64,000 nt of DNA, taken from contig OY735211.1 of the NCBI GenBank assembly GCA_963457665.1, positions 36,793,485 through 36,857,484 of the forward strand, given 5' to 3'. Below, one piece after another: positions 53,088 through 63,580 of the stretch (within the stretch, counting starts at the first letter, position 1; each line of letters begins with the position of its first letter). The stretch is from Thysanoteuthis rhombus. Taxonomy: Eukaryota > Mollusca > Cephalopoda > Oegopsida > Thysanoteuthidae. Under the pieces are notes generated by a model. The model saw nothing but the letters and a program-made list of their open reading frames with translations. It did no database searches and was not told the origin of the DNA. A program made the position numbers and the translations under genes.

Positions 53088-56000
53088 TTGCGTCATCCAC
53101 AGACAGCTGTTTTGTTGTGTTACAACTCTTCAGTGTGGCTATAGACAATCCATTATCTTATCCAGTACCACGAGGCTGGATTGAAACCTTTGCTTCAGAC
53201 TTGGAGGCCAGTATCCTACCGCTGAGCCACGGAACTGGATGGTCAGTAACACAGAATTTAAGCGATGTATTTATTTTAGCTTAAATTCCCCATCCACCTG
53301 AGTGCTCTATTCCTATGGAAGAGCATTGCATAAGCTTACAATGAATGAGTTACCTCACTTAAAGAGTGCTCAACCCTGAATAGAGGAGCATTAATTATTG
53401 TATCATCCACAGACCGCTGTTTTGTTGTATTACAACTCTTCAGTATGGCTATAGACAATCTATTATCCCATTCAGTACCACGAGGTAGGATTGAAACCTA
53501 TTTCACTTCACTCAATAATCATCAACTCAAACCCAGACTGAATACTGCCGATACTGCTATGATATAATTTGGATATTTGTCAAAGTATGGCTATATTCAG
53601 TTAGTCTTTTCTTAGGGATTTTTTTCAACATTTCTTTGAGTTGGTGACAAATTGTTCTATCAACAAATTGACCAGCAACAAATTAACTAAGTGCTCTTCT
53701 GCAATGAATAGTCCAAAAAGTTTATGGAAATGGTGTCTATTAATTATTTGTTGCCATTATTGTAGGTATCACTGAGAATAATGAAGAGATGATAAAGTGG
53801 TGTCTGACCACTAGCAGTATTGAGAAGAAAGTGCGTTATGCTGCTCGCAGGATGTTTGGTGCCATCAACAAAGCTCACAAAGATGTCCTGAGTAAAGAAG
53901 AGTACCTTGAGGCAATAAAAGAAATCACTGGAGACAAACACACACGGAAACTGCTGGTTGCTGCAGGTAATTATACTGAATTGTTCTTGTTTTCATATTT
54001 TAAGTATCTCATTAGCTAGCCGATCACATGGCAAGGAATAAATTTAATCTCAATGTTCATGACCAGCTTGCTGAGTGCTGATCTATCCCTTATGGAATCC
54101 TCATTACTAATTTGGTTCACACCTCTCTGTGATTTTCAAATGAGTTCTAAACAAAATCAATAGATGATCTTATATATATACTCTGCTTTTACTTGTTTAA
54201 TTTTTTTGGCATTCAGGATTTTAATTTGAAAATATTTTTTTGGCTTTGTTATAACAAGATTATCAGGAAAATACTGGTTATTTCTAATATTGTTTATAGT
54301 TAAGTTTATTACTTTAAGGTTAGATATTTACAAATATTTATAATGAATGAAATACAAAATATCAAGTTCAAACATAACTCACAATATTTTGTTTATTTTT
54401 TAGTTGTTGATGCTTGAAGTCTTAATATCTACATATTTTGATAAAAAAAATTCTCTTCTGTGTTTAAGTAATTCATTTTTTGTTCAGAAACAGGTTTTTG
54501 CTGGGAAAATCAATGATGTAAAGTTTCTCTCCAAGACATAGACAGCACTTTTTCGCTGTATTCCTGAGAACCAGTATATTTTTTTATGAGTTTTCATTTA
54601 ATTAATGGTGCAATTTTTTTCATCCCTCAGCTTCTAGATATATTTTGACAACGAAGTACTGTATTCTTTATTTTGGGAGGAGTTTTTGTGGTTATTGAAT
54701 CTGATCTTGAAGCTGGTAAATGCAGCTCCTACTTGGAAGTTTGACTCATTAGATTTTCGATGGTGTTTACTGTAGCTTTATAGATCACATTAGTTAGATT
54801 ATATTTCTATTCAACATCTTATATTCAATATATCCTTATATACATATTAGTTTGTCTCTAATCAAGCCTGTATGTGTACATAATGCACAGCGATATCAAA
54901 ATTGGTAGTGCTCATACTCAGGTTTGAATACATGACCTGCTTGGCGACAGACAGACACACTCCTGGTACAAATTTGAATGTGTGACCTACTCAAAGGCAG
55001 TCAGACACTCTACTGATGAGGCTACAAAACATTCTTAGGTGTATTTAGATTACTGACCAAACTCTTGAAATCTATTTACACTCACAACGGCTGGCTAAAT
55101 CTGTTTATGGCTGGCTAACTATTTTATCTGCATAATTTTTTTAGGTTTTGATATAGAAATTATTCATATTTTTATCAAATTGAAAATATACATTTTCTTA
55201 ATTTGAAAAAAAAAGTTAAAACAACATATCTAATCCTAAAAAGAAAAGTATACAACCAATGCATTCTCCCGATAGTCACTTATGGAGTCAAAACATGGAA
55301 CCTAACCAAGAGACAAACCTGCAAGCTGAGAAGTATGCAATGGGCACATGAGAGAATCATGCTCAAACTTACATGGAGAGACAACAAGACAGTACAGTAT
55401 ATAAGGAAGAAAATGGGTGTCCGTGACATCATAGAAACTATCAAAAAACTCAAATGGCAATGGGCAGGCCATGTTGCAAGAATGAAAGACAACCGATGGA
55501 CATCATGTCTCACAACATGGATCCCCAGAGATCACATAAGAAACCGAGGCCGACAGAACACAAGATGGACAGTTGAATTAGACAGATCCAGGAAATACTG
55601 GCTCCACGATGCCCATGATAGAGAATTGTGGCGAATCCTGGGAAGGTCTATGTCTGACGACAGACGTTAAAAGACTGATGATGGAGGTGGTGGTGGTGGT
55701 GATGATGATGATGATGATGATGATGATTATCCTTTAAGTACCATACATCTTTTTTTCTATTATTTCTGCTATGAAGAAATTTTGTTTTTCACTTTACCTG
55801 ATTAATGTTGACAAATATTTGAAGCTAACAACTAATTGTTACTTATACACAAAGTTCACAGCTTGACATACCCAATGACATGATTGGTATATTTCTTTTT
55901 GATAGGCAAGAAAATCGGTGATGCGATTTCTGAAGATGCTTTCGTTAAAACTGTATCAAAAAGAGTTCAGGGGAAAATTAATCTTACAGAAGAGGAAGCT

Positions 56001-59000
56001 GCTGAACAGACAGAAGCATACAAAAGATCAAGTCTCTTTAAAAAGGTTTGTTTTTTTTATACATAAAAATTGAAAATTGTCCCATTGGTAGTTACACAAT
56101 TACCAAGAATGTCCATTTTATATATTTATTCACCTAATGTCCATCCATCCATACAACTGTATGTGACAGCCTACTGCAAAAACCACACATCATAAACCCA
56201 TGAAATTTTCTGTGTATACCAACATCCCCCCATGGCAAGTATTTAACTAATTAGTTTTTGAAAGTCACCCCCACTTGGTTTGTTTGTTTTTTGCTTTTCA
56301 CTTTACAATGAAAATTCATGCTAAACTGGTCCCTTACTTCAAGAAGCGTCTCTCAAGTGTGGCATCAAGTGACAGCTTATTTTTCTGATATCAATGATGG
56401 CGGAGATTGTTGCATTAGCAATGGACAAGCAGTGGAGAAGATCAAACTTTGAAATAAAGATTCAGCGTTTGTTTATTTTCTGTTTGTTTCATTTCATCTT
56501 TTTTCTGAAGAATTTTTATTGATGATATTTCACTTTCATGAAAATATATATAGATATTCCAAATGACCCACAGTAGAATTTACATTTTTTTCCATTAGGT
56601 CCGATATTCTGATATTTATTGCAGGAAAATAATTCAGAAAAACTTGTAACAGTTTTACAAGATCATATCAAAAAGCTTTTAGGTTGCAGATTCCACTTTT
56701 TAAAAACTAATCAAATCGAATACTAACGAATTGCAAAAATCATTACTGGCATTAAAATGTTTTTAATCTGCTCACTTTTAATGTATTCTTTTTTAAATTT
56801 GAAAAAAAAAAGCTAGAAGAAATGTGTGATTTACGAAGGTTAAGATTCATTTGAGCAAAGACATATGAAAAATTATGAAGAAATATTTTTTTCATGTAGT
56901 ATTTATACTCTAAATTGAACACAGGGTGTAGTTTTACATTGTATGTACATTGTGAATTGATCACCCGTTTTAGAGTCAATTCACTTGCTTCACTAATAAA
57001 AGTTTCTTTTCTTCAAAAATGAAACATTTCTCTTAGATATGAAGATCAGATTCAGTCAAGGCAATTCATTCTGCAGAAGAAACATTTTTCATAATTCAAC
57101 TACATATGTTCACCCAAATGAATTTTCACTGATTTGTATATACTTTTTATATTTTTCCGAGATCATTAGAAAAAACTCTAAAAATCACTAATATCACTCT
57201 TTAAATACGAATTGGCTTACACACTATCTGATTTCCATCTATCTTTCTAATTGGAATTTTTTTTTTTTTTTCGAGTAAATCTTCCCGCCCATTATGGCGG
57301 ATATTCAGTCAAGTAGGTATCATTTTAAACAGGTGTATGTGAATTGAAGCCAGAAGGCAAAAAACATGCCAAGTAATCATAAAGAATGTAAACTTTTTTC
57401 TGCATATTATTAATGAAAATAATTTTTAATTATTATATTTGACAGCATATAAAAGCCCTCTTTTCAGCCCCACCCCCTAAATGGCCAAAAACTTTTTTTT
57501 CCGTCCAGTATGTTTTGCCCTCTACCGTTTGTTTATATTCTTGTTTATAGCTGCATATCTTATTTCAGATTCTCAAACACCCTGTCACTACAGGAAAAGT
57601 GATTGGACAACAGATGCTTGAGATTGCCTCCAATAAGGGCACCAGTTGGCTCATCTCCCTTATCCCTACCAATCAAATCTACATCATGCTCCTGCTCTTT
57701 CTCTATGGCTTCATCACCCCAAGCCTGGTATTCTTTTTCGTCCCTCTCTTCTTTTTCTACCTCTCCTTTGCTGCCATGGTGATCTCCACCCTTCAGATGT
57801 TTTATGGACGCCAGAAGCTATCGGACACCTCCATACTAACATCAGCTCTGAAGAATTTTGACATTGGTGTCGATGTCGAATCTGTGGAATCTCAATTCTG
57901 CTGGAACTCCATGACTCCTTACATTGTGTTTTTCTCCTCCGTCATAGCGTCAGTCATCAGCTTCTCTCTCTCCAACAAGTCTTATATCCCTTGCTCGGAG
58001 GTGTGCGTCATTGCTTTGATATTTGCAGTAAGCTGCTTCATTGCCCTCAGCGACAGCCATGACCACTTAATCCTGCTGACCGTTGGTTCCAATATGCTGG
58101 CATCACTACCCATCATTTTGGACGGTTTTCCTCACATTCCTGTTATTATTCATATCCTCAAGCTGATATCTTCTCCATTGTTTGTTCTTAATTTGGGATT
58201 TGGACTGAGAGTGAACTTTGGATTGCCTTCTCTGTCATTCCTTCTACTGCCTTTGCTCTTTCTTTTCATGGCTAGGCAAAAATCTTGGAAGGGTGTCTAT
58301 CGCATTCTTATCCCACATCTTGTCTGCTACTTCTGGTGGAACTTCATGACCGTACTCTTCAGCTACACAACCTGGAAGACAATGCTGAGGGCTACAATTG
58401 GCTACCTGATGCTTCCACTGCTTGTACCTCTATCAGTCTTCACTATTGGCCTTTCAATCATATATTTTGTCGTTAAGTTGGTGCAGTCGGCTATGTTTGG
58501 GAAAATTCTCACCACTATTGCCTTGTTGGGCATCCCTCTAGCACTGACACAGAGCCGGAAGATTCTTGGTGACGAATTAGATTCGAAGTATCGATTTCTG
58601 AAACGGATTATTATCTTCATGTTCTGTGTTTTGGCTGTCATCCCGTTGTTTTTTATTCGCATTCCAGCAGTACACGATGAAACTCAGAGTGAACTTCATT
58701 GGTCAAGTTACTATGACAACTGTGTGGTGAAGGATAACGAAACAACGGAAGCCCTGACAGCAACGAGGTGTGCTCACATGAAAGGAATCAAAGTGGCATG
58801 GTCTGGAACAGTCACCAATATCAAGATTACGAAAATTGAAAACTCGGTTGAAAAATTCATTGAAAGCCTTCCAGCCTTTTTAGCAAACCAGGTGCGGTGC
58901 TCCTACGGAGATTACTACAATTGCTCCGATGAGAGTATGCATGATACACTTGCATTGCAGCACTGCAAATTGATGGTGTCAATTGGCCGTCTATGTCATT

Positions 59001-59344
59001 TGAGACGATACGACTCCTATAGCTTCCAATTAGAGGTTCACTTAGAAGATGATTACTCTCCCTGCACTTTACTCGCGGATTACCGTTTTACAGAACAGCT
59101 GCTTACACTTCGGGATGGAGATGAGATCGAGTTTGTAGGCCTGTTAGGAGAAAATTTGGCATTCACTGGACCCAAACTCTACCTGCGGCAAATTAGCGCC
59201 AAGAATCGAGAACTTCCTGCAATGCTGGAAATTGCAGAAGTGCAGGACATTCTCAAGATAACATTGGTTGAGGCTCTGTCGGTTACTGTGCGCTTCTTCT
59301 GGTACCCTCTTTTTGAATTTAACCCCGAGGGACATGTTGTCTGA
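35862..59344 (+). CDS. Wolframin (WFS1), 5 coding exons
   Basis: Joined 35862-35889, 47998-48204, 53766-53966, 55906-56045, 57569-59344 (2352 nt, 783 residues; human has 890). All borders are GT-AG and phases match. Regions: Sel1-like helical segment 11-79 (EVLDRANAGEEAHQLAVGKQ..TEWLILASKQG); EF-hand-like helices 80-192; about nine to eleven membrane segments 210-555 encoded by one large exon; a Cys-bearing lumenal C-terminal domain 560-783 with sequons at NETT and NCSD. Family knowledge: wolframin is an ER membrane glycoprotein that supports ER calcium balance and the unfolded-protein response; loss in people causes Wolfram syndrome. The disordered N-terminal extension of vertebrates is nearly absent. 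No frameshift or stop breaks the assembled frame, so the gene looks intact. Confidence 0.9.
38271..38470. repeat. Possible hAT MITE end
   Basis: CAGTGTTGCCAATTTAGC followed by repeated TTTAGCTA/CTAGCTTTTTAGCC words. CAGTGTTGCCAA ends are common in short hAT elements of invertebrates. The matching right end was not found, so this is a truncated copy at best. Confidence 0.3.
41060..41345 (+). repeat. Two tandem copies of a tRNA-Gln-like SINE
   Basis: Copy 2 (about 41205-41345) has an A box CTATGGTGTAATGGTTAGCA, as in tRNA-Gln, and a B-box-like GTTCACTTGAATCC, then a body CTCATTGGGTACCC...GACCTTGAG. Copy 1 (about 41060-41195) repeats the same order with more change (CATAATGTTTAGCA, TCTTAATCCTCACCGGGTGC, GGCCTTGTCCCAGAACTTGG) and ends in an A-rich tail. 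Head-to-tail placement is clear. Confidence 0.6.
42919..43008. repeat. 30-bp tandem repeat, three units
   Basis: Units at 42919, 42949 and 42979, each containing AACC(A/T)A then AAGATTAGTACC(A/T)CTCA or a close variant. Non-coding minisatellite in WFS1 intron 1. A mariner-like terminal word (TTAGGCTGGAGCAAAAAAGT) lies just upstream at about 42888. Confidence 0.75.
43599..43868. repeat. ~90-bp tandem repeat, three units
   Basis: Units start at 43599, 43691 and 43781 with GCGGTTGACGGT or GCAGTTGACGGT, run through GGACGGCTGACACGAGAGAG and end CCAAACCCAAATTTTACTCTG. Units 2 and 3 are nearly identical. The segment is markedly richer in G+C than its surroundings. Confidence 0.9.
44141..44308. repeat. 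64-bp direct duplication, ~104-bp period
   Basis: 44141-44204 and 44245-44308 share GACAGATGACAC, AGATTGAAAAAG and AACTTCC with few differences. Together with the 90-bp repeats and the hairpin at 44428 it may be part of one mobile unit such as a solo LTR; the limits are not visible. Confidence 0.75.
44428..44457. repeat. GC-rich hairpin
   Basis: GACACGGGGG pairs with CCCCCTAGTGTC (two-nt bulge) around an 8-nt loop: ten pairs, seven of them G-C. It stands alone in AT-rich intron sequence. Confidence 0.6.
47709..47895. repeat. 43-bp tandem repeat before WFS1 exon 2
   Basis: Full units at 47738, 47781 and 47824 (43 bp each), with partial units on both sides. Shared words: CCAGTACCCT, TGAAATT, CTCATCTTGG. 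The array ends ~100 bp before the 3' splice site of exon 2. Confidence 0.85.
47998..48204 (+). CDS. WFS1 exon 2: Sel1-like segment
   Basis: Acceptor CCTTTGTAG ending at 47997, donor GTAAGT at 48205; phase 1 in and out. Residues 10-78: MDPEVLDRANAGEEAHQLAV, GKQYMVLAESG, ATEWLILASKQGNDTATELL. These parallel the vertebrate [20 protein letters not shown] and VDWLVLAAKQGR stretch, the Sel1-like helical repeats. Confidence 0.88.
48800..49140. repeat. TA/TATG-rich low-complexity tract
   Basis: About 340 bp of TATATA interrupted by TG and GTA steps, including a pure (TA)n core at about 48990-49034. It generates Tyr/Ile-rich artefact ORFs. Confidence 0.9.
49741..51885 (-). mobile_element. Tx1/L1-like LINE, degenerate
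   Basis: Minus-strand blocks in order: FRPITLLNTELKILAKVLSN and GPERTCSMKGRTIQDNLHTV near 51470-51330; QSKAFNRVDHHFFESILSMA near 51250; the RT core YTACVDDVTLFVTS near 51150 (equivalent of YADDVTLFV); then, after a long degraded stretch (50699-50301), a C-terminal CCHC-like finger PCGDMDESIKHVFFDCSVVH near 50220. This order belongs to the L1/Tx1 group of LINEs. A stop splits ...NGAALIK from DQSKAF and several frameshifts follow. The 5' part is absent and the 3' end lies near 49741. It sits antisense in WFS1 intron 2. Confidence 0.75.
52675..53505 (-). repeat. Tandem array of a tRNA-headed SINE with AT tracts
   Basis: Three copies at about 52741-52880, 53085-53245 and 53400-53500. In the middle copy the minus strand has an A box GTGGCTCAGCGGTAGGATAC and B box AGGTTTCAATCC (tRNA-Gly-like), then a body ending in GCTGTCTGTGGATGACG and an (AT)n tract. 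Copy 1 has a weaker head; copy 3 is cut in the head. The ~140-bp sequences between copies (AATTAAGCGATATG / AATTTAAGCGATGT; GAGTGCTC) are also repeated, so the unit is ~330-350 bp and includes non-SINE DNA. Confidence 0.7.
53766..53966 (+). CDS. WFS1 exon 3: EF-hand-like region
   Basis: Acceptor TATTGTAG ending at 53765, donor GTAATT at 53967; phase 1 in and out. Residues 79-145 begin GITENNEEMIKWC, like vertebrate GITSENEREVRQL, followed by SSIEKKVRYAARRMFGAINK and KEEYLEAIKEI. Confidence 0.88.
54905..55030 (-). repeat. tRNA-Lys-like SINE head, duplicated
   Basis: On the minus strand GTAGCCTCATCAGTAGAGTG is followed by TCTGACTGCC and, ~30 nt on, CACATTCAAATTTGTACC, matching A box, D/anticodon entry and B box of a tRNA-Lys-type SINE. 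A second, more eroded B-box portion (AGGTTTGAATACATGACCTG on the plus strand) lies at about 54918-54940. Confidence 0.5.
55231..55727 (+). mobile_element. RTE-type LINE 3' end, best preserved copy
   Basis: An uninterrupted 155-codon frame (55203-55670, the first ~10 codons outside the element) carries VYNQCILPIVTYGVKTWNLT, ERIMLKLTWRDNKTVQYIRK, DIIETIKKLKWQWAGHVARM, DNRWTSCLTTWIPRDHIRNR and ELDRSRKYWLHDAHDRELWR, ending RSMSDDRR. A (GGT)n(GAT)n tail follows at 55681-55727. The open frame suggests it is the youngest copy here, but it is only the C-terminal part: no reverse transcriptase or endonuclease. It lies sense to WFS1 in intron 3. Confidence 0.88.
55906..56045 (+). CDS. WFS1 exon 4
   Basis: Acceptor TTTTTGATAG ending at 55905; donor GTTTGT at 56046 (weaker than the others). 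Phase 1 in, 0 out. Residues 146-192: GKKIGDAISEDAFVKTVSKR, then a charged helix EEEAAEQTEAYK ending SSLFKK, leading to the membrane exon. Confidence 0.85.
56046..57568 (+). other. WFS1 intron 4
   Basis: 1.5 kb, AT-rich, bounded by GTTTGT and CTTATTTCAG. Poly(T) and poly(A) runs only; nothing else recognised. Confidence 0.7.
57569..59344 (+). CDS. WFS1 exon 5: membrane domain and lumenal C-terminus
   Basis: 1776 nt, phase 0, residues 193-783 and TGA at 59342. It starts ILKHPVTTGKVIGQQMLEIA (vertebrate [20 protein letters not shown]). Hydrophobic segments include QIYIMLLLFLYGFITPSLVF, FFVPLFFFYLSFAAMVIS, YIVFFSSVIASVISFSL, CVIALIFAVSCFIAL, LVCYFWWNFMTVLF, IGYLMLPLLVPLSVFTIGLS and IIIFMFCVLAVIPLFFI. 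The conserved IPCSE motif is present (YIPCSEVCVIA). The C-terminal domain keeps several Cys and the RRYDSYSFQLEV strand. It matches the single large last coding exon of vertebrate WFS1. Confidence 0.96.
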   Translation: MLKHPVTTGKVIGQQMLEIASNKGTSWLISLIPTNQIYIMLLLFLYGFITPSLVFFFVPLFFFYLSFAAMVISTLQMFYGRQKLSDTSILTSALKNFDIGVDVESVESQFCWNSMTPYIVFFSSVIASVISFSLSNKSYIPCSEVCVIALIFAVSCFIALSDSHDHLILLTVGSNMLASLPIILDGFPHIPVIIHILKLISSPLFVLNLGFGLRVNFGLPSLSFLLLPLLFLFMARQKSWKGVYRILIPHLVCYFWWNFMTVLFSYTTWKTMLRATIGYLMLPLLVPLSVFTIGLSIIYFVVKLVQSAMFGKILTTIALLGIPLALTQSRKILGDELDSKYRFLKRIIIFMFCVLAVIPLFFIRIPAVHDETQSELHWSSYYDNCVVKDNETTEALTATRCAHMKGIKVAWSGTVTNIKITKIENSVEKFIESLPAFLANQVRCSYGDYYNCSDESMHDTLALQHCKLMVSIGRLCHLRRYDSYSFQLEVHLEDDYSPCTLLADYRFTEQLLTLRDGDEIEFVGLLGENLAFTGPKLYLRQISAKNRELPAMLEIAEVQDILKITLVEALSVTVRFFWYPLFEFNPEGHVV

Positions 59345-59935
59345 ACTAAACCAATTCTCCATTGTCCTTGATGAATTAATCTGTCCCTTCTCACTTTATG
59401 GCCATTTTGAGGGGCCCAAATATCTGTGATTTTTATTTCTAGGATGAGTACTCTTCAAGGTGGGTATTTTCTGTTTATATTTATATAACTTGTCCATCTG
59501 TTTCAAATCTATAGTTTCATTCCCTATCAGCCAGAATTACTGGCAGCTACAAAGAACTCATTATAACCAACTTGAAGAACTAATCTCTGTCTGTACAACA
59601 AAAACCTTCTAAGATTACTAACTTTAATGAAATTATTATTCATTTGAAGTAGTTTGTTTCTGTTTAATTTTAGCTTAAAAAATGATATTCTTATTTTCTT
59701 ACTAATTTTTACAGTTTACAATGAGTACTCAATGGGTTTTTTTTCTTTCGATTTTTACTCATCTTGAAAAACACTTTTATTGTTTAAGTCCAATATAATC
59801 ATGTTATATTCATGTTTTCATGCTGTCAATATCACTGTTACTATAATGTTAATGTCTACTTGCGAAGAACTGTGGTTTAGCATTATTTCAATGCTTTTGT
59901 TGTATGTAGTAATGCTTTTCAGATATAGAAACAAC

Positions 59936-59941
59936 ATTAAA
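59936..59941 (+). terminator. Candidate polyadenylation signal for WFS1
   Basis: ATTAAA ~590 nt after the stop codon, the nearest accepted variant that I found. Weak on its own. Confidence 0.3.
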
Positions 59942-62900
59942 TTATTATATTTCTAGCATGATCAATCAATACTATATGATTAATTGATGTGATATATTGA
60001 TTATTTGATATCAAATTTGTGTCAATTTTCCATTTCTTTGGAAAGTGTTTTATTCAACCTCAAATACCAACCCTGCCTTGGTGCTGTAATTTTATCATGA
60101 AGCTATCAAAAAAAGTTATCAGATCTATGTAGCTAATATAATGCACTCTGGTTGTTGCACACAATTTAATGAGATGGTAGGTTTTCTTTTACTTGCAAAG
60201 AGTAGAGTTATTTGTTGCTTTTCAAACATTTCCTACTTATATGAATATTGTTGCTAAATCTTAAATCTTGCTTGATCTGTTTATATTTCTTATAGACATT
60301 TTAAAGGCAGAAACCAAGAAGATAGTTCAGTGTTCATAGCTTTGGTGTTTTGATTTTGTTAGGAACAGGTGAAGCTGGAAAAAAAATCTCATCAAAGTTG
60401 TATTGTATCTTTTTTGAGGATATGAAGAGAAAAGTAATTTTCCCCACAGTTTGAACTTTGATTTAGCTGATATAATCAAGGCTGACCCAACAGCATTCAG
60501 TTATAAATTTACAGCAACAGAAAAACTGATAAGGACAATATATGATGAATGATAATAAGATTATTTATTTTTTGATATTTAATGATGCTCTTTTTGTTGT
60601 GTTTGTGAAGAATGAATTGTGATTGCTGTTACTGGATGAAACCATTTTTTTTTTCTGTTTTATTCTTTTGTGTGTTTCATTGATAAAATATTTGGAATGG
60701 GTCAGTGTAAAAACCAACTATTTGAAAAGCTGATTAATTTGCTCTTTGCAAATTCATAGTAAAAAAAAGAAGCTTTCAAAAAGTTTTCAAATAAGTAAAG
60801 CTAATCTGAAAATACTTTTTGTTTCATTCTTTTAAAAAATTGTTTTGATACAATATATTTTGTTTTGCATGTGTTTTTATTTGTCTTCTAATTGCTTTTA
60901 TGCTAGATTTAGATAGCAAAAGTAAATCTAATACTTGATCTCATTGTTAAGATATTCAAAGATCTTGTAAATATTGTTTTGAATGAGATTAATTATACTC
61001 GGTTTCCATGAACTGAAAAGGAAATCTTCGGGATTATGCACTGATTTACTCAAATCTGTGTCTTTATCTTGGTTGTGATAGTCACATCATTTCAGCTATG
61101 GTACCCTCCAACCTTCTGCATGTGTCTATTGTAGTTACTAATGTTCTTGGAATTTCAAACCAAACCTTCTATTATATCCAATAGTCAAAAATTACCAGAT
61201 GGTTACTATGTGTCAGGCACCTGAAGATAGCTGGAAGATATAAAAGACTATATAAAAGACAGAATATTGTGACCTTAACAACTATGATGAGGGCATTAGT
61301 CCAAGTAAATTAGTCTATAATAATGATAATTTTTCATCTTAGAAATTCAAACAAAAATTTTCAGAAGTTTTCATTCAAAGCTTTTGCTGATTTCCAAATA
61401 AGCTAACAATTAAGACTGTTTCAAATTGTCATTAACCAAAATCTTTTCTAAAAATCATTAGCTTAAAGCTACATTATACAGACTAACTTCTCTTTAACCA
61501 CTAACCAATTTTATTAAATTTATTCTTCAACTTCAGCCCCTCACAGGCAACTAACTCAGTGACATATATCCATACTTGCGTCTGAGTAACGTTCTTGTTG
61601 AATCGACGCAAGTTGATCATCATAGGGTGAAGTGAAATATACATACCACACGACATAAAATACCATGACATATATATTTACCTAAACCCCTATATTGTAC
61701 ATACATCTTCCTCACCTTTCCAATGAGAAAGGAACAATTTTCATCCTTTATATCCCTTTCACTAAGTCATTATCTCAACCCAGCAATGTGTCTGCTTTTT
61801 TTACCTTCTCCTCTCCACTCATCTTGTTTGGAGAACTTGAAACAAACATGACATATATCCTGCATTCTCTTCAGCAAGCTAACAATAACATGATGGAAAT
61901 TTTCGTCATTCGCAGTTGAGCCATAAAACTGCAATGACTGAAATTCCTGTCATCCACAGTTAATGGGCTATATGCTCTTAAGGGGATGTATCTGTGATCA
62001 GATGTAATCTGAAGTATGACTGTATTTCAAAACATACAGTTTGAACCTTTCTAATCTGGTTGCTCTTTTCTCACATCAAACTCATGATGGACCACAGAAA
62101 TTTCCAGACCCTCAGTGATCAGTTTATTTCTGAAATACTCTGGAATATTCAACAGTCCAGACATCTATTGAAACAAAAGTTTTTGAATGCTTTTGGAATC
62201 CACTATTATTCGTTTGTTACTTGGGAGGTACATAGAAGGAATATAACAAATCTCTGCTTGATAACAGGATTTGTCCGTTGATAAAATTCTGAGTTGGGGA
62301 CTTTTAATCTGTAATTTTACTGCTAAGTCTAGTGTTTTTTTAATTAGTTGACTCTAAATCATGAACTAACAAGTGCAATGACATAATATTATGTAGATTC
62401 TAGCAATCATAAGATACTTATACTTAGTAATAATAGATGCTGCTTTTATATGCTTTTGCTAACTATTGCAAAAATATTGCTTGTATCAGTGTGCTTTTTT
62501 ATTTTGTGATTTTGTTTTTTCAGTTTTACAAATTTTCAATTGATTTCTTCATTTTTGTTTTTATCCACTCAAAATTGATTTCATTGCACAGTTCACTGAT
62601 GGTTGGTTGATCTTTTCAAACCAATAATATTCGTTGTTCAGCTAATATAGCAGAGGCACCTAATTATTCACAACAAAGAATTTTTTTTGTTTTAGAAGAG
62701 GAAAAAAATAGGAGAAAATAATAATATTGAGTATGAGAAAACCTCCTGATCTTTGATTCTTATAGTCATTGTTTGAATAATCCTTAGGACAGTATAAACC
62801 AACCTATCTTTAGTTTAGTGATGAAGAAATGATTCTGAAACAGAGAAATTTGATAAAATACTTTTGATTAATAGTAGTCAATTCATTACCTTCACACTAT

Positions 62901-63199
62901 TGTATTTTGTTATTCTTTTAAAATAACTTTATTTCTTTTCTTTAAACATATAATCTTGAAATGTTTTCCAATGGAAGACATTTGTGGTGTTCATTTCATG
63001 TATTATTTTGAATATAACTCTTTACAACTTTTGATACTTGATTTAACTTTGATGTTTATGATTGATAACATTGGGCAATATTTATTGAATTCTCATGTAT
63101 AAACATCAAAAGTGTATAATTAATCAATATGGCCACTAGAATCAATACATTTAATGTTGCACTACACAAGATAACTTTTATAAGTTCAAGTCTCATCAG

Positions 63200-63580
63200 A
63201 GTCCTGACTCAGTTGCTCTCATATCATGCAACACATTAGGCAGTCAAGGTGCTCTGGGTACCAGTCTAAGCTAGTCTGGTGGTACCATTCCAGCTTCTCT
63301 TCACTATTTGGAGGTTCCTTTCCACTGTCTCTTGCCTGCTCAGTTTGGGCCATCCTCTTTCATTGGCCTATTGGCATCTATTTGATGGCTTGATTTGCAG
63401 ATCTTGTAGGGACCCTCAAAACATGCCCAAACCAGAGATCGCACAGTCTGTAAATGGTTGTTGATATAGGAGACTGTTGATTTCTTCCTGACCTCTCTAT
63501 TTGACACATAGCCCTTCAATTTGATACCTATGATTTTACATAGGAATTTAGTGTCAAAGGATTGAGACAAGAATTTTGAT
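63200..63580 (-). mobile_element. LINE C-terminal relic
   Basis: Minus-strand ORF 63570-63340 reads FLCKIIGIKLKGYVSNREVR then LVWACFEGPYKICKSSH. It resembles the region after the RT of RTE/Jockey-like elements (C.R.I.GI.W.D.VSN.EV...RW.GH). Other domains and a tail are absent, and it is not obviously the same family as the seven RTE fragments. Confidence 0.4.

Larger units (their letters stand above)
48205..53765 (+). other. WFS1 intron 2 (5.6 kb)
   Basis: It contains long TA/TATG tracts (48395-48430 and about 48800-49140), a decayed Tx1/L1-like LINE (49741-51885, minus) and a tandem SINE array (52675-53505). No additional gene. Confidence 0.75.
53967..55905 (+). other. WFS1 intron 3
   Basis: 1.9 kb with a tRNA-Lys-like SINE head (54905-55030, minus) and an RTE LINE 3' end (55231-55727, plus). 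No gene of its own. Confidence 0.75.
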
